NCBI RefSeq assembly: GCF_001715295.1
Contig: NZ_MDKB01000003.1
Span: 160,557-224,556, forward strand
Direction: 5' to 3'
DNA length: 64,000 bases
Source: Streptomyces griseus
Lineage (GTDB): Bacteria; Actinomycetota; Actinomycetes; Streptomycetales; Streptomycetaceae
Below, one piece after another: positions 37,922 to 47,016 of the stretch (the stretch's first letter is position 1; each line of letters opens with the position of its first letter). Made by a program: the position numbers and the translations under genes. The notes below the pieces were generated by a model. That model worked only from the letters and a program-made list of their open reading frames with translations. It was not told the DNA's origin and searched no databases.

Positions 37922-38368
37922 TCAGGCGTCCGCCGCCCCCGGGGGCAGCGCGGCGGGCCGGGAGCGTCCCGCGTGCCGCCCCACCCGCTGCCAGGAACCG
38001 GGGTTGCCGCCGTGCGCGCTCTGGCCGCCCTGCCCGTTCGCCGAGGTACGGCTGCTCAGCGGGGTGCGGCTGCCGAACATCCCGAGGCCGAACTTCCGGA
38101 AGCCCAGATTCTCCTCACCGGTCCGGTCCCCGGGGAGCGCCCGGAACGATCGCCGGTACTCGGAGTACAGGGCGTCGTAGATCGGGGTGGGGGACTTGCC
38201 GCCCGAGGGGTCCCGCGACGGACGCATCGCCGGGATCGGGGCGGGCTGCTGGTGAGAAGGGTCGTATGAGTGCACGTAGGTGCCAACGACCCCGCCGCCC
38301 GTCGGATGCGGGCCGGGCGGAGAAAACGCTGTCCGCGCAGGAGGGGACGGCGGCGCGGCCACGGTCAC
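37922..38368 (-). CDS. Conserved Streptomyces hypothetical protein, YVHSYDP-type
   Basis: A 148-residue protein with no recognised domain. A compact conserved-looking core (GTYVHSYDPSHQQPAPIPA, PTPIYDALYSEYRRSFRALP) is followed by a Gly/Ser/Arg-rich disordered tail. The GTG start at 38368 overlaps the stop of the upstream gene on the same strand (GTGA), which supports this start; a later GTG before TYVHSYDP is an alternative. Probably a partner of the next protein; no function can be assigned. Confidence 0.72.
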   Translation of the reverse strand: MTVAAPPSPPARTAFSPPGPHPTGGGVVGTYVHSYDPSHQQPAPIPAMRPSRDPSGGKSPTPIYDALYSEYRRSFRALPGDRTGEENLGFRKFGLGMFGSRTPLSSRTSANGQGGQSAHGGNPGSWQRVGRHAGRSRPAALPPGAADA

Positions 38369-39195
38369 GTCCCGGCCAGCGGCATCGTCGCGGCGACCAG
38401 GTGGCCGTTGGCGGCGGCCTTGTCCAGGGCGTCGCGGAGCAGGTCCTCGCGCGGCTGCTGGCCGATCGAACCCGCCGGGGCGGCGAAGACGAGCACGGTC
38501 TGCGACTTGTTCGCGGCGGCCCGCCACCCCTCGGTCACCTGGAGGGGCTGGTGGGCCTGCCACCACGCGACCGGGCTTCCGCCGCCCGCGCCGGGCTGCA
38601 GCACGGCGTGCAGCCGACCCATGGCCAGGAGGACCGACCAGCCCTGGAGCAACCCCGGGAGCCGGCTCAGGTCGGGGGCGGGCAGGAAGCCCTGCTCCCG
38701 CAGCAGCTCCAGGAACTGGTCGCCGTCCCGCCCGTCGGTGCCGGGCCGGGCGATCGGGCCGGTGGGCTCGACGACGAGGGCGGGGCGCAGATCGTCCTCG
38801 ATCAGGACGAGGCCGCTGGTGATGCCGAGTACGGCCTGTTCGGGCATGCGGCCCTCCGGGGTCTGCGGATCGCTGCCGGTGATGGACCGCACCGCGCCCT
38901 GCAACTGGTCCTCCGCCACGTGGACGACCTGCGAGGGGATGCAGGTCGCGTGCGCGAAGGCGAGTACGGCGGTCTCCTCGCCCACGAAGAGCACGGTGCT
39001 CGTGCGCTCCTGGTCCGAGTCGCCCGGGGTGCGGCAGGACGTGCAGTCGTAGCTGCCTGGGGCACTGTCGCCGACGAGCAGCCGGTCGGCTTCGGCATCG
39101 CCGATCTCGGCGCGTACGTCCTCGCTGACGTCGAGCATGCGCGGCACGGGTGGCTCCTCGAACTCGGGGCGTGGGCCGGGCGGTTCCCGGCTCAT
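38365..39195 (-). CDS. Conserved Streptomyces hypothetical protein with C-x2-C motif
   Basis: A 276-residue protein of unknown family. It has a C-x2-C pair in YDCTSCRTPGDSD, a third Cys in AFAHATCIPSQ, then alternating beta-rich segments (VLGITSGLVLIEDDLRPALVV) and a C-terminal region similar to none I recognise. The three Cys could hold a metal, but this is speculation. Start chosen at the ATG 39195; a GTG at 39147 has GAGGAG 6 nt upstream and is a credible alternative that removes 16 residues. Coupled by GTGA to the next gene. Confidence 0.72.
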   Translation of the reverse strand: MSREPPGPRPEFEEPPVPRMLDVSEDVRAEIGDAEADRLLVGDSAPGSYDCTSCRTPGDSDQERTSTVLFVGEETAVLAFAHATCIPSQVVHVAEDQLQGAVRSITGSDPQTPEGRMPEQAVLGITSGLVLIEDDLRPALVVEPTGPIARPGTDGRDGDQFLELLREQGFLPAPDLSRLPGLLQGWSVLLAMGRLHAVLQPGAGGGSPVAWWQAHQPLQVTEGWRAAANKSQTVLVFAAPAGSIGQQPREDLLRDALDKAAANGHLVAATMPLAGT

Positions 39196-39458
39196 GAAGA
39201 GACAACGGGAGACCGGGCGCCGGGGTCACGCGTCAATCGGCGGCAGAAGGCGGCCGGGTCGGCAGGCCGACAGGTCGACAGGTCGTGAAAGTGATACGGA
39301 GCGAAGTGTTCCGCGAAAGGCCCGTTCTCCCCGCTCGGATGTCCGCCCACACGTTCGGATCGACACGGCTCTGTGCGACTCATGTGCGAACACGGGCAGT
39401 CATGGTGACGCCGCGTAAGGTCTGTCGGGACCAGTCGAACAGGGGAAACGACGTCGCC

Positions 39459-40745
39459 ATGCATATTTCATTTCTGCTGCACAACGCGTACGGCATCGGG
39501 GGAACGATCCGTACCACCTTCACGCTCGCGGGGACCTTGGCCGAGCACCACGACGTGGAGATCGTCTCCGTCTTCCGGCACCGCGACGCGCCCACGCTGG
39601 GCGCGCCCGACGGGGTGCGGATGCGCCATCTCGTCGACCTGCGCAGGACGAGTCCGGGGTACGACGGCGACGCGGCCGACCACGCGCGTGCCGCCTCCGT
39701 CTTCCCGCGTGGGGACAGCAGGCACCGCCAGTACAGCCGCCTCACCGACACCCGCATCGCGGCCCATCTGGGAGCCCTGGAGGCGGACGTCGTCGTCGGG
39801 ACGCGCCCGGGCCTCAACATCCACATCAGCCGGCAGGCGCGCCGCGGCCCGGTGCGGGTCGGCCAGGAGCACCTCACGCTCGACAGCCACGGCTACCGGC
39901 TCCGCCGAGAGATAAGCCACCGCTACGGGCTGCTCGACGCGGTCACCACCGTCACCGAGGCCGACGCGTGCGACTACCGCCGCAGGCTGCGGCTGCCCGG
40001 CGTACGGATCGAGGCCATCCCGAACAGCGTGCCCGCGCCCTCCGGCGCACCCGCCGACGGCGACGCCCCGTGGATCGTGGCGGCGGGCCGGCTCCACCGG
40101 GTCAAGCGGTACGACATGCTGATCCGGGCCTTCGCCGAGGTCGCGGCGGTCCGCCCGGGATGGGGGCTGCGGATCTACGGCGCCGGTGACGCCAGCGGCA
40201 ACGAGCAGCAGGCCCTGCGCGGGCTCGTGGACGGGCTCGGGCTCCGGGAGCGGGTGCTCCTCATGGGATCGGTCCACCCGATGGAGAAGGAGTGGCCCCG
40301 GGGCTCCATCGCTGCGGTCACCTCCGCACGTGAGTCCTTCGGCATGACCATCGTGGAGGCCATGCGCTGCGGGGTACCGGTCGTCGCCACCGACTGCCCG
40401 CACGGTCCCGCCGAGATCATCGACGACGGCACGGACGGGCGGCTGGTCCCGGTGGGGGACACCGGCGCGTTCACCGAGGCCCTCCTCGCCCTGATCGACG
40501 ACGACGCGCTACGGCACCGGATGGGGCGCGCCGCGCTGGCCTCCTCGGCGCGTTTCGACCCGGCGCCGATCGCGGAGCGGCACGAGAGGCTCTTCACCGA
40601 ACTGGCCGCCGCTCGCGGAGCCCGTGGGCGTTCGCGCAGCGCCGTGCGCACGGCGCTGCACCGCTCCAGGGGCAGCGTGCTGGACGGGGCGTACGCGCTC
40701 CGTTACAAGGCCGCGCGTGTGATCCGCAAGGGGAAAGCGCTGTGA
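39459..40745 (+). CDS. GT4 family glycosyltransferase
   Basis: A 428-residue GT-B glycosyltransferase. The N-terminal acceptor domain opens with MHISFLLHNAYGIGGTIRTT; the C-terminal donor domain has IVAAGRLHRVKRYDMLIRAF, LRIYGAGDASGNEQ, and the E-x7-E motif in ARESFGMTIVEAMRCGVPVV. GT4 enzymes of this kind build cell-surface glycans. A basic Arg-rich C-terminal ~40 residues (RSAVRTALHRSRGS) could bind the membrane. The ATG at 39459 follows AGGGGAAA about 12 nt upstream. The 263 bp before it hold no gene. Confidence 0.88.
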   Translation: MHISFLLHNAYGIGGTIRTTFTLAGTLAEHHDVEIVSVFRHRDAPTLGAPDGVRMRHLVDLRRTSPGYDGDAADHARAASVFPRGDSRHRQYSRLTDTRIAAHLGALEADVVVGTRPGLNIHISRQARRGPVRVGQEHLTLDSHGYRLRREISHRYGLLDAVTTVTEADACDYRRRLRLPGVRIEAIPNSVPAPSGAPADGDAPWIVAAGRLHRVKRYDMLIRAFAEVAAVRPGWGLRIYGAGDASGNEQQALRGLVDGLGLRERVLLMGSVHPMEKEWPRGSIAAVTSARESFGMTIVEAMRCGVPVVATDCPHGPAEIIDDGTDGRLVPVGDTGAFTEALLALIDDDALRHRMGRAALASSARFDPAPIAERHERLFTELAAARGARGRSRSAVRTALHRSRGSVLDGAYALRYKAARVIRKGKAL

Positions 40746-40768
40746 TGCTCGCGGTGGTCCGGGTATCC

Positions 40769-40805
40769 CCGGCCGTCCGGCCGCCGACGGCGGCCGGACG
40801 GCCGG
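40769..40805 (+). terminator. Hairpin after the GT4 gene
   Basis: Arms of 17 bp (40769-40785 and 40789-40805) with a 3-nt loop, 24 bp after the stop codon. No T-run. Confidence 0.7.
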
Positions 40806-41150
40806 CCGTCACGGCGAGATGCGCAGATGAATACACGGCATGAGCAAGGGCACGTGAATTCCGGATGACGTGACCGTTTACGCGCCCTGCCGCAGTCCGC
40901 CGGAAAATGCATACGCGCCCGGTATCCACGCACCGGGTAATTCACTCCTGCGGCCTGCCGGATGCTTTGTGCGGGTGGTCATGAATGCAGACTTTCCGGG
41001 AGTGGAGCGTGCGTTCGGGTGAACGGGTCCCCGGTAAACGCCTGTGGGAGACCTGTGACACAAGCGTGACCGCCGAGGGACATGTGTATGTACGGCCACC
41101 TTGCCGCCTCCGCCTTCCGCCACGGTCCCCGGCGCCCTACGGTGAGAGGT
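40806..41150. other. Gene-free, relatively AT-rich spacer
   Basis: 345 bp with several AT-rich patches (around 40850-40945) that contrast with the rest of the window and look like promoter sequence. No supportable gene; short frames on both strands lack ribosome sites and recognisable products. Confidence 0.45.
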
Positions 41151-41366
41151 ATGGCACCTGTACCGACACCACCCGCCCAGCCGGCCGACAAGCCCGAGTC
41201 GTACGTGGGCCTCGACGCTGCGGCCGCCGAGCGGCAGGCCGGAGCGCGGGGCTGGAGCACGGTCCGTGCTCTCCCGCCCGGCACGGTCATCACCATGGAG
41301 TTCGTCTCCGGACGGATCAACTTCGAGGTCGAGGCCGGCACCGTGACCCGCTGCTGGGTCGGCTGA
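41151..41366 (+). CDS. I78-family peptidase inhibitor-like small protein
   Basis: A 71-residue protein. After a short Pro-rich start it has YVGLDAAAAERQAGARGW, STVRALPPGTVITMEF and GRINFEVEAGTVTRCWVG, the pattern of the proteinase inhibitor I78/potato-inhibitor-I-like fold (a helix followed by an inhibitory loop and beta-strands). No signal peptide is visible, so it would act inside the cell, and whether it inhibits any protease is unknown. The ATG at 41151 follows GAGAGGT closely. Confidence 0.78.
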   Translation: MAPVPTPPAQPADKPESYVGLDAAAAERQAGARGWSTVRALPPGTVITMEFVSGRINFEVEAGTVTRCWVG

Positions 41367-41382
41367 GCCGGCCCCTGACGTG

Positions 41383-41414
41383 CCGAAGGCCCCGACGGAT
41401 GTCGGGGCCTTCGG
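41383..41414. terminator. Bidirectional terminator
   Basis: Perfect 14-bp arms (41383-41396 and 41401-41414) with a GGAT loop between the convergent stops at 41366 and 41450. Confidence 0.85.
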
Positions 41415-41449
41415 TGTGCGGGCCGGGCGGCCGTGCGTACCGGGTCGTG

Positions 41450-42535
41450 TCAGGAGGCGACCGGACCGCCCGTCACCGGCCGGGTCTGAGCGCTGCCGGC
41501 CCGGGGGGCGCGGTCCGCGTGCGGCGGGCGACGCGAGCCTCCCGGGGTGAGCGGCGTCCGCTCCGAGCGCACCGCGTGCGGGGGGTGGACCCGCGACCGG
41601 CCGGCCGCCCCCGGGCCCGGGTGCCCGGCCGGCCCCTGCGGCTCGGCCGTCGTACCGCCGGTTCCGGGGCCCGTCGCCGTGCCGGGGGAGGTCCCCGGAG
41701 GAATCTCGCGGGAGGCCTCGGCCGCGGCCTCCGCGGCCAGGTCCCCCAGCGTCCGCGGCGCGAGCACCGGAGCGGGTGCGCCCGGCGCGGAGGCCCTGCG
41801 CCTGCGGCGCTCACGCCACTGCTCGCGCACCGAGAGCACCCAGATCTCCGTACGGGTGATCAGCGGCTCGAACCAGGGCAGGGCCAGCAGGATCAGCAGA
41901 CCGGCAGCCCAGCCCAGCAGGACGTCGCTGAGCCAGTGCGTGCCGATGTAGACGGTGGTGAGCCCCACGCCCAGGGAGACGAACGCGGACACGGCCGAGA
42001 GATAGCGCCGGGCGCGTGGCGTGGTGGCCAGATAGGCGAGGATTCCCCAGGTCACGACTGCGTTGGCGGTGTGGCCGGAGGGAAATATATCGCCGCCGGC
42101 GAAGAGCTCGGCGGAGCCGATCTGCGTGGCGTAGTGCGGGCCCAGGCGCCCCAGGCCGAGCTTGACCGCGCCCACCGTCACGTTGAGCAGCAGCAGCGAG
42201 ATGCCCAGCGTCAGCAGGGGACGCAGCGTGTGCTGGCGCCAGGAACGCCAGCCCAGCCAGGAGGCGACCATCACGGCCGTGGGGCCGCGCTGGCCCAGCA
42301 CGACGTAGTAGTCGAGGAAGGCGTGGAGTTCCGGCCACTGCTGGTAGGGCCGGAACAGCATGACCTTCCAGTCCAGCGCCACCAGCCAGGAGGAGACGAG
42401 CACGGCGACGACGATGGCGAGATAGAACGCCAGCGTCCCGCCGAAGAGAGCGATGCGGTGACGGCTCATCCGCGGGATCTCTATCTTCGGCGGTTCCGGC
42501 TCCCGGTCCAGACGGGCAAAGATGTCGGTACGCAC
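41450..42535 (-). CDS. PAP2-family membrane phosphatase
   Basis: 361 residues with about six transmembrane helices. PAP2 motifs: a first motif degenerate as KLGLGRLGP, an intact FPSGHTANAVV, and a third motif YIGTHWLSDVLLGW with the catalytic His and Asp but without the usual preceding Ser-Arg. The active site would face the outside of the membrane and dephosphorylate a lipid phosphate or diphosphate. The C-terminal ~120 residues are a cytoplasmic Pro/Gly/Arg-rich disordered tail. I chose the GTG at 42535 because the family N-terminus (RTDIFARLDREPEPPKIEI) starts there. Confidence 0.87.
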   Translation of the reverse strand: MRTDIFARLDREPEPPKIEIPRMSRHRIALFGGTLAFYLAIVVAVLVSSWLVALDWKVMLFRPYQQWPELHAFLDYYVVLGQRGPTAVMVASWLGWRSWRQHTLRPLLTLGISLLLLNVTVGAVKLGLGRLGPHYATQIGSAELFAGGDIFPSGHTANAVVTWGILAYLATTPRARRYLSAVSAFVSLGVGLTTVYIGTHWLSDVLLGWAAGLLILLALPWFEPLITRTEIWVLSVREQWRERRRRRASAPGAPAPVLAPRTLGDLAAEAAAEASREIPPGTSPGTATGPGTGGTTAEPQGPAGHPGPGAAGRSRVHPPHAVRSERTPLTPGGSRRPPHADRAPRAGSAQTRPVTGGPVAS

Positions 42536-43049
42536 ACATTGGACGTTACAGCGAGTGAGTGAGCGATCCTGCCGTTCCCGCGTCTTTGTGATGACGATGT
42601 GATGTGGACTTTGTCTCGGGACGGCATCCATTCCGTGCGCTCCGGAGAAATCCTCCCGGACCCGCGGCCTATTCTCCGGGGCCGCCGATCGCGGAAATGT
42701 TTGATGCCCGAAGAGATGCTCCGGCCGACTCCTCTCCGTATTCGTCCAGCCATTCGGAGGGGTGGTCGCGAACGGCTGACGGGACGGCTCCGGCACCCCC
42801 GCGCCGCGGCCGGCCTGCCGCGTCGGTGCCGCCGCGGAGCTCCCGCGCGGACCCCTTCCCGCGGGCTCCCGGGTGGCGTACGCCACACTCCGGTGCGGCC
42901 GAACGTATGAGATGGACCACGTCTGACCACGCGGAACTCGCGTACGCTGACGGCTCACTCGCCCATCGATGCCGGGCCTCGGGGACGCCGGAGCGCGGGT
43001 CCCCGGGAGGTCTGCCGAGCGCGGGGGACTCATTGTGGGAGGTACGTAC
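42536..43049. other. Divergent intergenic region between PAP2 and MFS genes
   Basis: 514 bp without a supportable gene. It must carry promoters for both directions. GGGAGG at about 43037-43042 is the MFS ribosome site. Translations on either strand are Arg/Pro-rich and unlike known proteins. Confidence 0.5.
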
Positions 43050-44813
43050 ATGACCGGGACGTCCACGACCGCGGCCCGGCTGCGCGCGGCAGCCGGGGGT
43101 GCCCGCTCCAACCGCTGGGTCGTCCTCGTCGTCCTCTGCCTCAGCCTGCTGCTCGTCGCCCTCGACGCGACCGTGCTGCACGTCGCGATCCCCGCCGTCA
43201 CCGAGGACCTGCGGCCGAGCGCCGTCGGCCTGCTGTGGATCGTGGACGCCTACCCGCTGGTCTGCGCCGCGCTGCTGATCCTCTTCGGCACGCTCGGTGA
43301 CCGGATCGGCAGGCGCCGGGTGCTGCTGTGCGGCTACGCCCTCTTCGGCATCGCCTCCGCGCTCGCCGCCACGGCCGGCACCCCGGCCGTGCTCATCGCG
43401 GCGCGGGCCCTGCTCGGGGTCGGCGGCGCGATGATCATGCCGGCGACGCTCTCGATACTCCGGCAGGTCTTCCCCGACCGGAGGGAGCGGGCCCTCGCCA
43501 TCGGGGTCTGGACGGCGGTCGCCGCCGTGGGCGCCGCCACCGGACCGGTCATCGGCGGATTCCTCGTCGAGCACTACTGGTGGGGCTCCGTCTTCCTGAT
43601 CAACGTTCCCCTCATGGCCGTCCTCCTGCCGCTCGGACGCCGGCTGCTGCCCGAGTCCCGCGGCGACGGCGACGGACCGTGGGACGTGCTCGGCGCACTG
43701 ATGGCGGCGGCGGGCGTCCTCGGCGTGGTGCTCGGCATCAAGCGCGTCGGCGGTGGGGAGGGCCTGTGGGACCCCGCCTCCCTCGGGCCGCTCGTCGCCG
43801 GGGCCGTGCTGCTCGCCCTCTTCGTGCGCAGGCAGAAGCGCCGTACGCACCCGCTGATCGACATCGCGATGTTCTCCCGGCCCGCGTTCACCACCGCCGT
43901 CGGGTGCATCGTCCTGGCGATGCTCGCCCTGGTGGGGCTCGAGCTCATCGCCGTCCAGTACCTCCAGCTCGTCCTGGACCTCAGCCCCCTCGAGACCGGG
44001 CTGCGGCTCCTTCCGCTGACGTTCGCCGCGATGGCCGCCGGCGCGACGGGTTCGTACACGCTCAGCAGGGTCGGCCCCCGCCGGATGGTGGGGTGGGGCT
44101 TCGTGCTCACGGCCGCGTCCGTGCTGCTGCTGACCCTGATGGGCCAGCACGACCGGCCCGTGCTGCTCACCGTCGGCTTCGTCCTGCTGGGGTTCGGGCT
44201 GCAGTCCACGCTCTTCGGGGCGTACGAGTCGATGCTGAGCGAGGTCCCCGCCGAACGGGCCGGGGGCGCGGCCGCGATAGGCGAGACCTCGTACCAGCTC
44301 GGCGCGGGCCTGGGGATCGCCCTGCTCGGCAGCGTCATGAACGCCGCCTACGCGCCCGGTCTCTCCCGCCTGCACGAGGAGGGGGTGCCCGCCGCCGCCG
44401 GATCCGCGGCGGCGCACTCGCTCGGCGAGGCCTACCAGGTGGCGGGGCGGTTGGGCGGTCCCGTCGGTGACCTGGTGCGGAACACGGCCCGGCACGCCTT
44501 CGTCGACGGCCTCCACGTCACCCTGCTGGTCAGCGCCGGTCTGCTGCTGCTCGGCGCGCTGGCGGCGCTGAGGCTGCCGCGGGCCATGGACTGCCCGCCG
44601 GCCGGAGCGGCCTGCCGGACGCGCGTGCCCGAGCCGGAACGGCTGCCGGCGCGGGAGCAGGCGGACCGCGGCCCCGCTCCGGCCGTCACCGGACCGCGGT
44701 CCGGATCCCGCCCGCTGCCGGCGCAGGGCAGGCCCGAACGGCCCCGGGGCCCCCGGCTCCCCGGGCGGCGCGAACCCGCCGAGGCCACGGGCTCTGGACG
44801 CCCGCACCGGTGA
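43050..44813 (+). CDS. MFS drug-type exporter, DHA2 (14-TM) family
   Basis: 587 residues with about fourteen hydrophobic helices, as in EmrB/QacA proteins. Typical segments are LLVALDATVLHVAIPAVTED in TM1, the motif-A loop GDRIGRRRVLLCGY, and motif C in AVAAVGAATGPVIGGFLV. It should export a hydrophobic compound using the proton gradient; the substrate is unknown. The ~90-residue C-terminal tail is Pro/Arg-rich and disordered. No TetR- or MarR-type regulator lies beside it. The ATG at 43050 follows GGGAGG at a good distance. Confidence 0.9.
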   Translation: MTGTSTTAARLRAAAGGARSNRWVVLVVLCLSLLLVALDATVLHVAIPAVTEDLRPSAVGLLWIVDAYPLVCAALLILFGTLGDRIGRRRVLLCGYALFGIASALAATAGTPAVLIAARALLGVGGAMIMPATLSILRQVFPDRRERALAIGVWTAVAAVGAATGPVIGGFLVEHYWWGSVFLINVPLMAVLLPLGRRLLPESRGDGDGPWDVLGALMAAAGVLGVVLGIKRVGGGEGLWDPASLGPLVAGAVLLALFVRRQKRRTHPLIDIAMFSRPAFTTAVGCIVLAMLALVGLELIAVQYLQLVLDLSPLETGLRLLPLTFAAMAAGATGSYTLSRVGPRRMVGWGFVLTAASVLLLTLMGQHDRPVLLTVGFVLLGFGLQSTLFGAYESMLSEVPAERAGGAAAIGETSYQLGAGLGIALLGSVMNAAYAPGLSRLHEEGVPAAAGSAAAHSLGEAYQVAGRLGGPVGDLVRNTARHAFVDGLHVTLLVSAGLLLLGALAALRLPRAMDCPPAGAACRTRVPEPERLPAREQADRGPAPAVTGPRSGSRPLPAQGRPERPRGPRLPGRREPAEATGSGRPHR

Positions 44814-44882
44814 GCCGTAACGTCGGCACGAGGCTGTAACTACCACTGCTAGTTTTCTGACGTGAGCCGCCGGAGGCACCCC

Positions 44883-46103
44883 ATGTCCACCCCCGAGACC
44901 GCGAAGCCCTCGAAGCTGCCGGACTTCGATCCCCGCGACCCCCTCGGTATCGACGACCTCCTCGGACCGGAGGACCTCGCCGTCCGCGACACCGTGCGCG
45001 CCTGGGCGGCCGACCGGGTCCTGCCGCATATCGCCGAGTGGTACGAGAACGGCGAACTCCCCGGCATCCGTGAGCTGGCCCGCGAACTGGGCTCACTCGG
45101 TGCGCTCGGCATGTCCCTGAGCGGATACGGCTGCGCGGGCGCGAGCGCCGTGCAGTACGGCCTGGCCTGCCTGGAGCTGGAGGCGGCCGACTCCGGGATC
45201 CGCTCCCTGGTCTCCGTCCAGGGGTCCCTCGCCATGTACGCCATCCACCGCTTCGGGTCCGAGGAGCAGAAGCTGCGCTGGCTGCCCGGGATGGCGGCCG
45301 GCGAGATCATCGGCTGCTTCGGGCTCACCGAGCCGGACCACGGGTCCGACCCCGCGGGCATGCGGACGTACGCCACACGCGAGGGCGACGACTGGATCCT
45401 CACCGGCCGCAAGATGTGGATCACCAACGGCTCGGTCGCCGGGGTGGCCGTCGTCTGGGCGCAGACCGACGAGGCCGGCGGCGGCTCCGGCGTCCGCGGG
45501 TTCCTGGTCCCGACGGACAGCCCAGGGTTCTCGGCTCCGGAGATCCGGCACAAGTGGTCGCTGCGCGCCTCGGTCACCAGCGAGCTGGTCATGGACGGCG
45601 TACGGCTGCCCGCCGATGCCGTCCTGCCCGGGGCCACCGGCCTGCGCGGCCCGCTCAGCTGCCTCAGCCACGCCCGGTACGGGATCGTCTGGGGAGCCAT
45701 GGGCGCGGCGCGCGCCAGCTTCGAGGCGGCGGCCGACTACGCGAGGAGCCGCGAGCAGTTCGGCCGGCCCATCGGCGGGTTCCAGCTGACCCAGGCCAAG
45801 CTGGCCGACATGGCCGTGGAACTGCACAAGGGGATCCTGCTCGCGCACCATCTGGGCCGCCGGCTGGACGCGGGCAGGCTCCGACCGGAGCAGGTCAGTT
45901 TCGGGAAGCTCAACAACGTGCGGGAGGCGATCGAGATCTGCCGCACCTCGCGCACGATTCTCGGCGCCAACGGGATCTCGCTGGAGTACCCGGTGATGCG
46001 GCATGCGACGAACCTGGAGTCGGTGCTCACCTACGAGGGCACCGTGGAGATGCACCAGCTGGTGCTGGGCAAGGCGCTCACCGGCCTGGACGCCTTCCGC
46101 TGA
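44883..46103 (+). CDS. Acyl-CoA dehydrogenase (glutaryl-CoA dehydrogenase-like)
   Basis: A 406-residue FAD enzyme. N-terminal helical domain (DLLGPEDLAVRDTVRAWA), FAD-binding middle (CFGLTEPDHGSDPAGM, ILTGRKMWITNGSVA), and C-terminal domain with RSREQFGRPIGGFQLTQAKL and the catalytic glutamate in LTYEGTVEMHQLVLG. The overall pattern, including SVQGSLAMYAIHRFGSEEQK, is that of glutaryl-CoA dehydrogenases, which act in lysine and tryptophan breakdown. Whether it decarboxylates glutaryl-CoA here is not proven. GGAGG 6 nt upstream supports the ATG at 44883. Confidence 0.9.
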   Translation: MSTPETAKPSKLPDFDPRDPLGIDDLLGPEDLAVRDTVRAWAADRVLPHIAEWYENGELPGIRELARELGSLGALGMSLSGYGCAGASAVQYGLACLELEAADSGIRSLVSVQGSLAMYAIHRFGSEEQKLRWLPGMAAGEIIGCFGLTEPDHGSDPAGMRTYATREGDDWILTGRKMWITNGSVAGVAVVWAQTDEAGGGSGVRGFLVPTDSPGFSAPEIRHKWSLRASVTSELVMDGVRLPADAVLPGATGLRGPLSCLSHARYGIVWGAMGAARASFEAAADYARSREQFGRPIGGFQLTQAKLADMAVELHKGILLAHHLGRRLDAGRLRPEQVSFGKLNNVREAIEICRTSRTILGANGISLEYPVMRHATNLESVLTYEGTVEMHQLVLGKALTGLDAFR

Positions 46104-46272
46104 GGGGCGTCCGGCGGGCCTGCCCGGACCGGGAGGGGGCGCACCGCGAGGCGGAGGCCGTCCGCACACCGGGTGTATGCGGGCGGTGCGGCGACGGCGG
46201 GCTGCCGCGGCTGTCGCCGAGTGCTCGCCCGCGGTGGCGGGACAGCTCCCGGAGACGTCCGGCGGTGCCCAC

Positions 46273-46713
46273 TCAGCTCTGGTTGAAGAAGCCGTCGGCC
46301 GGCCGGCCGGCTGCCTCGCCGTTCACCACCTGGGTGTGGGCAGGGGTCAGCAGGAACACCCGGGTGGCCACGCGCTCGATGGAACCGCGCAGACCGAAGG
46401 TCAGCCCCGCGGCGAAGTCCACGACGCGCTTGGCGTCGGTGGGGTCCATGGCCGTGAGGTTGACGATCACGGGGACGCCGTCCCGGAAGAGCTCGCCGAT
46501 GCCGCGCGCGTCCCGGAAGCTGTCCGGGGTGACGGTGGCGATCCGGCGGCCCGTGTCCACGGCCTTCTCGGAGGCGACCTGCACACGGGGGTCGGTCACC
46601 CAGGGATGGTTCGTACCGGTATCCGTCTCCTCGGAGTACTCGTCGTCGTAGTACCGCTCGTCGTTGTCCTCCACGAGGCCCAGCCAGGCACTCGCCTTGC
46701 GCACCGATCCCAT
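46273..46713 (-). CDS. sepF: SepF-family cell division protein (paralogue)
   Basis: A 146-residue SepF-like protein. The N-terminus MGSVRKASAWLGLVEDNDER resembles the SepF membrane-binding helix, an acidic linker follows, and the C-terminal DUF552 domain has PVIVNLTAMDPTDAKRVVDF and GSIERVATRVFLLTPA. SepF anchors FtsZ to the membrane. I recall that streptomycetes carry several sepF-like genes; this one is not beside ftsZ, so it is probably a paralogue with a specialised role. GAGAGGAGG precedes the ATG at 46713. Confidence 0.88.
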   Translation of the reverse strand: MGSVRKASAWLGLVEDNDERYYDDEYSEETDTGTNHPWVTDPRVQVASEKAVDTGRRIATVTPDSFRDARGIGELFRDGVPVIVNLTAMDPTDAKRVVDFAAGLTFGLRGSIERVATRVFLLTPAHTQVVNGEAAGRPADGFFNQS

Positions 46714-47016
46714 GGACGCCTCCTCTCACCGCGGTTCGTTGGTGTTCCGCATCTCTTTCCTATCCCTATGGTCGTCCATGATGCGGATGATGCGCCAAGG
46801 GGATAGTCGGCGCGCTCGCGATTCGTGACGTGACTGGTGCAGAACATGTGGCGATTCGTCAGGGTTCGAGCGCTATAGGCGGGTTGCGGGAGGAAAATAT
46901 GATGCGCCCGCCCGTACGGGTGACCTGGGGGACGTACGGGTGAACGAGTCGCTCGATACGATGCACGCCGCGCACGCGCACAGGTGCGGCGTCAGGTGAG
47001 TGCTCGGGGGATGGAC
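46714..47016. other. Divergent promoter region with a short upstream ORF
   Basis: About 300 bp between sepF and the DUF5685 gene, moderately AT-rich. A 14-codon frame at 46899-46943 (M-M-R-P-P-V-R-V-T-W-G-T-Y-G) has a very strong GGGAGGAAAAT ribosome site. The 11-bp direct repeat CGTACGGGTGA occurs at 46913 and 46933, the second copy covering the end of this small frame. TACGAT at 46957-46962 could be a -10 element for the downstream gene. Confidence 0.4.

Noticed and set aside
42481..42930. Open frame on the minus strand upstream of PAP2
   Set aside because: Arg-rich product, overlaps the PAP2 N-terminus in another frame, no ribosome site.
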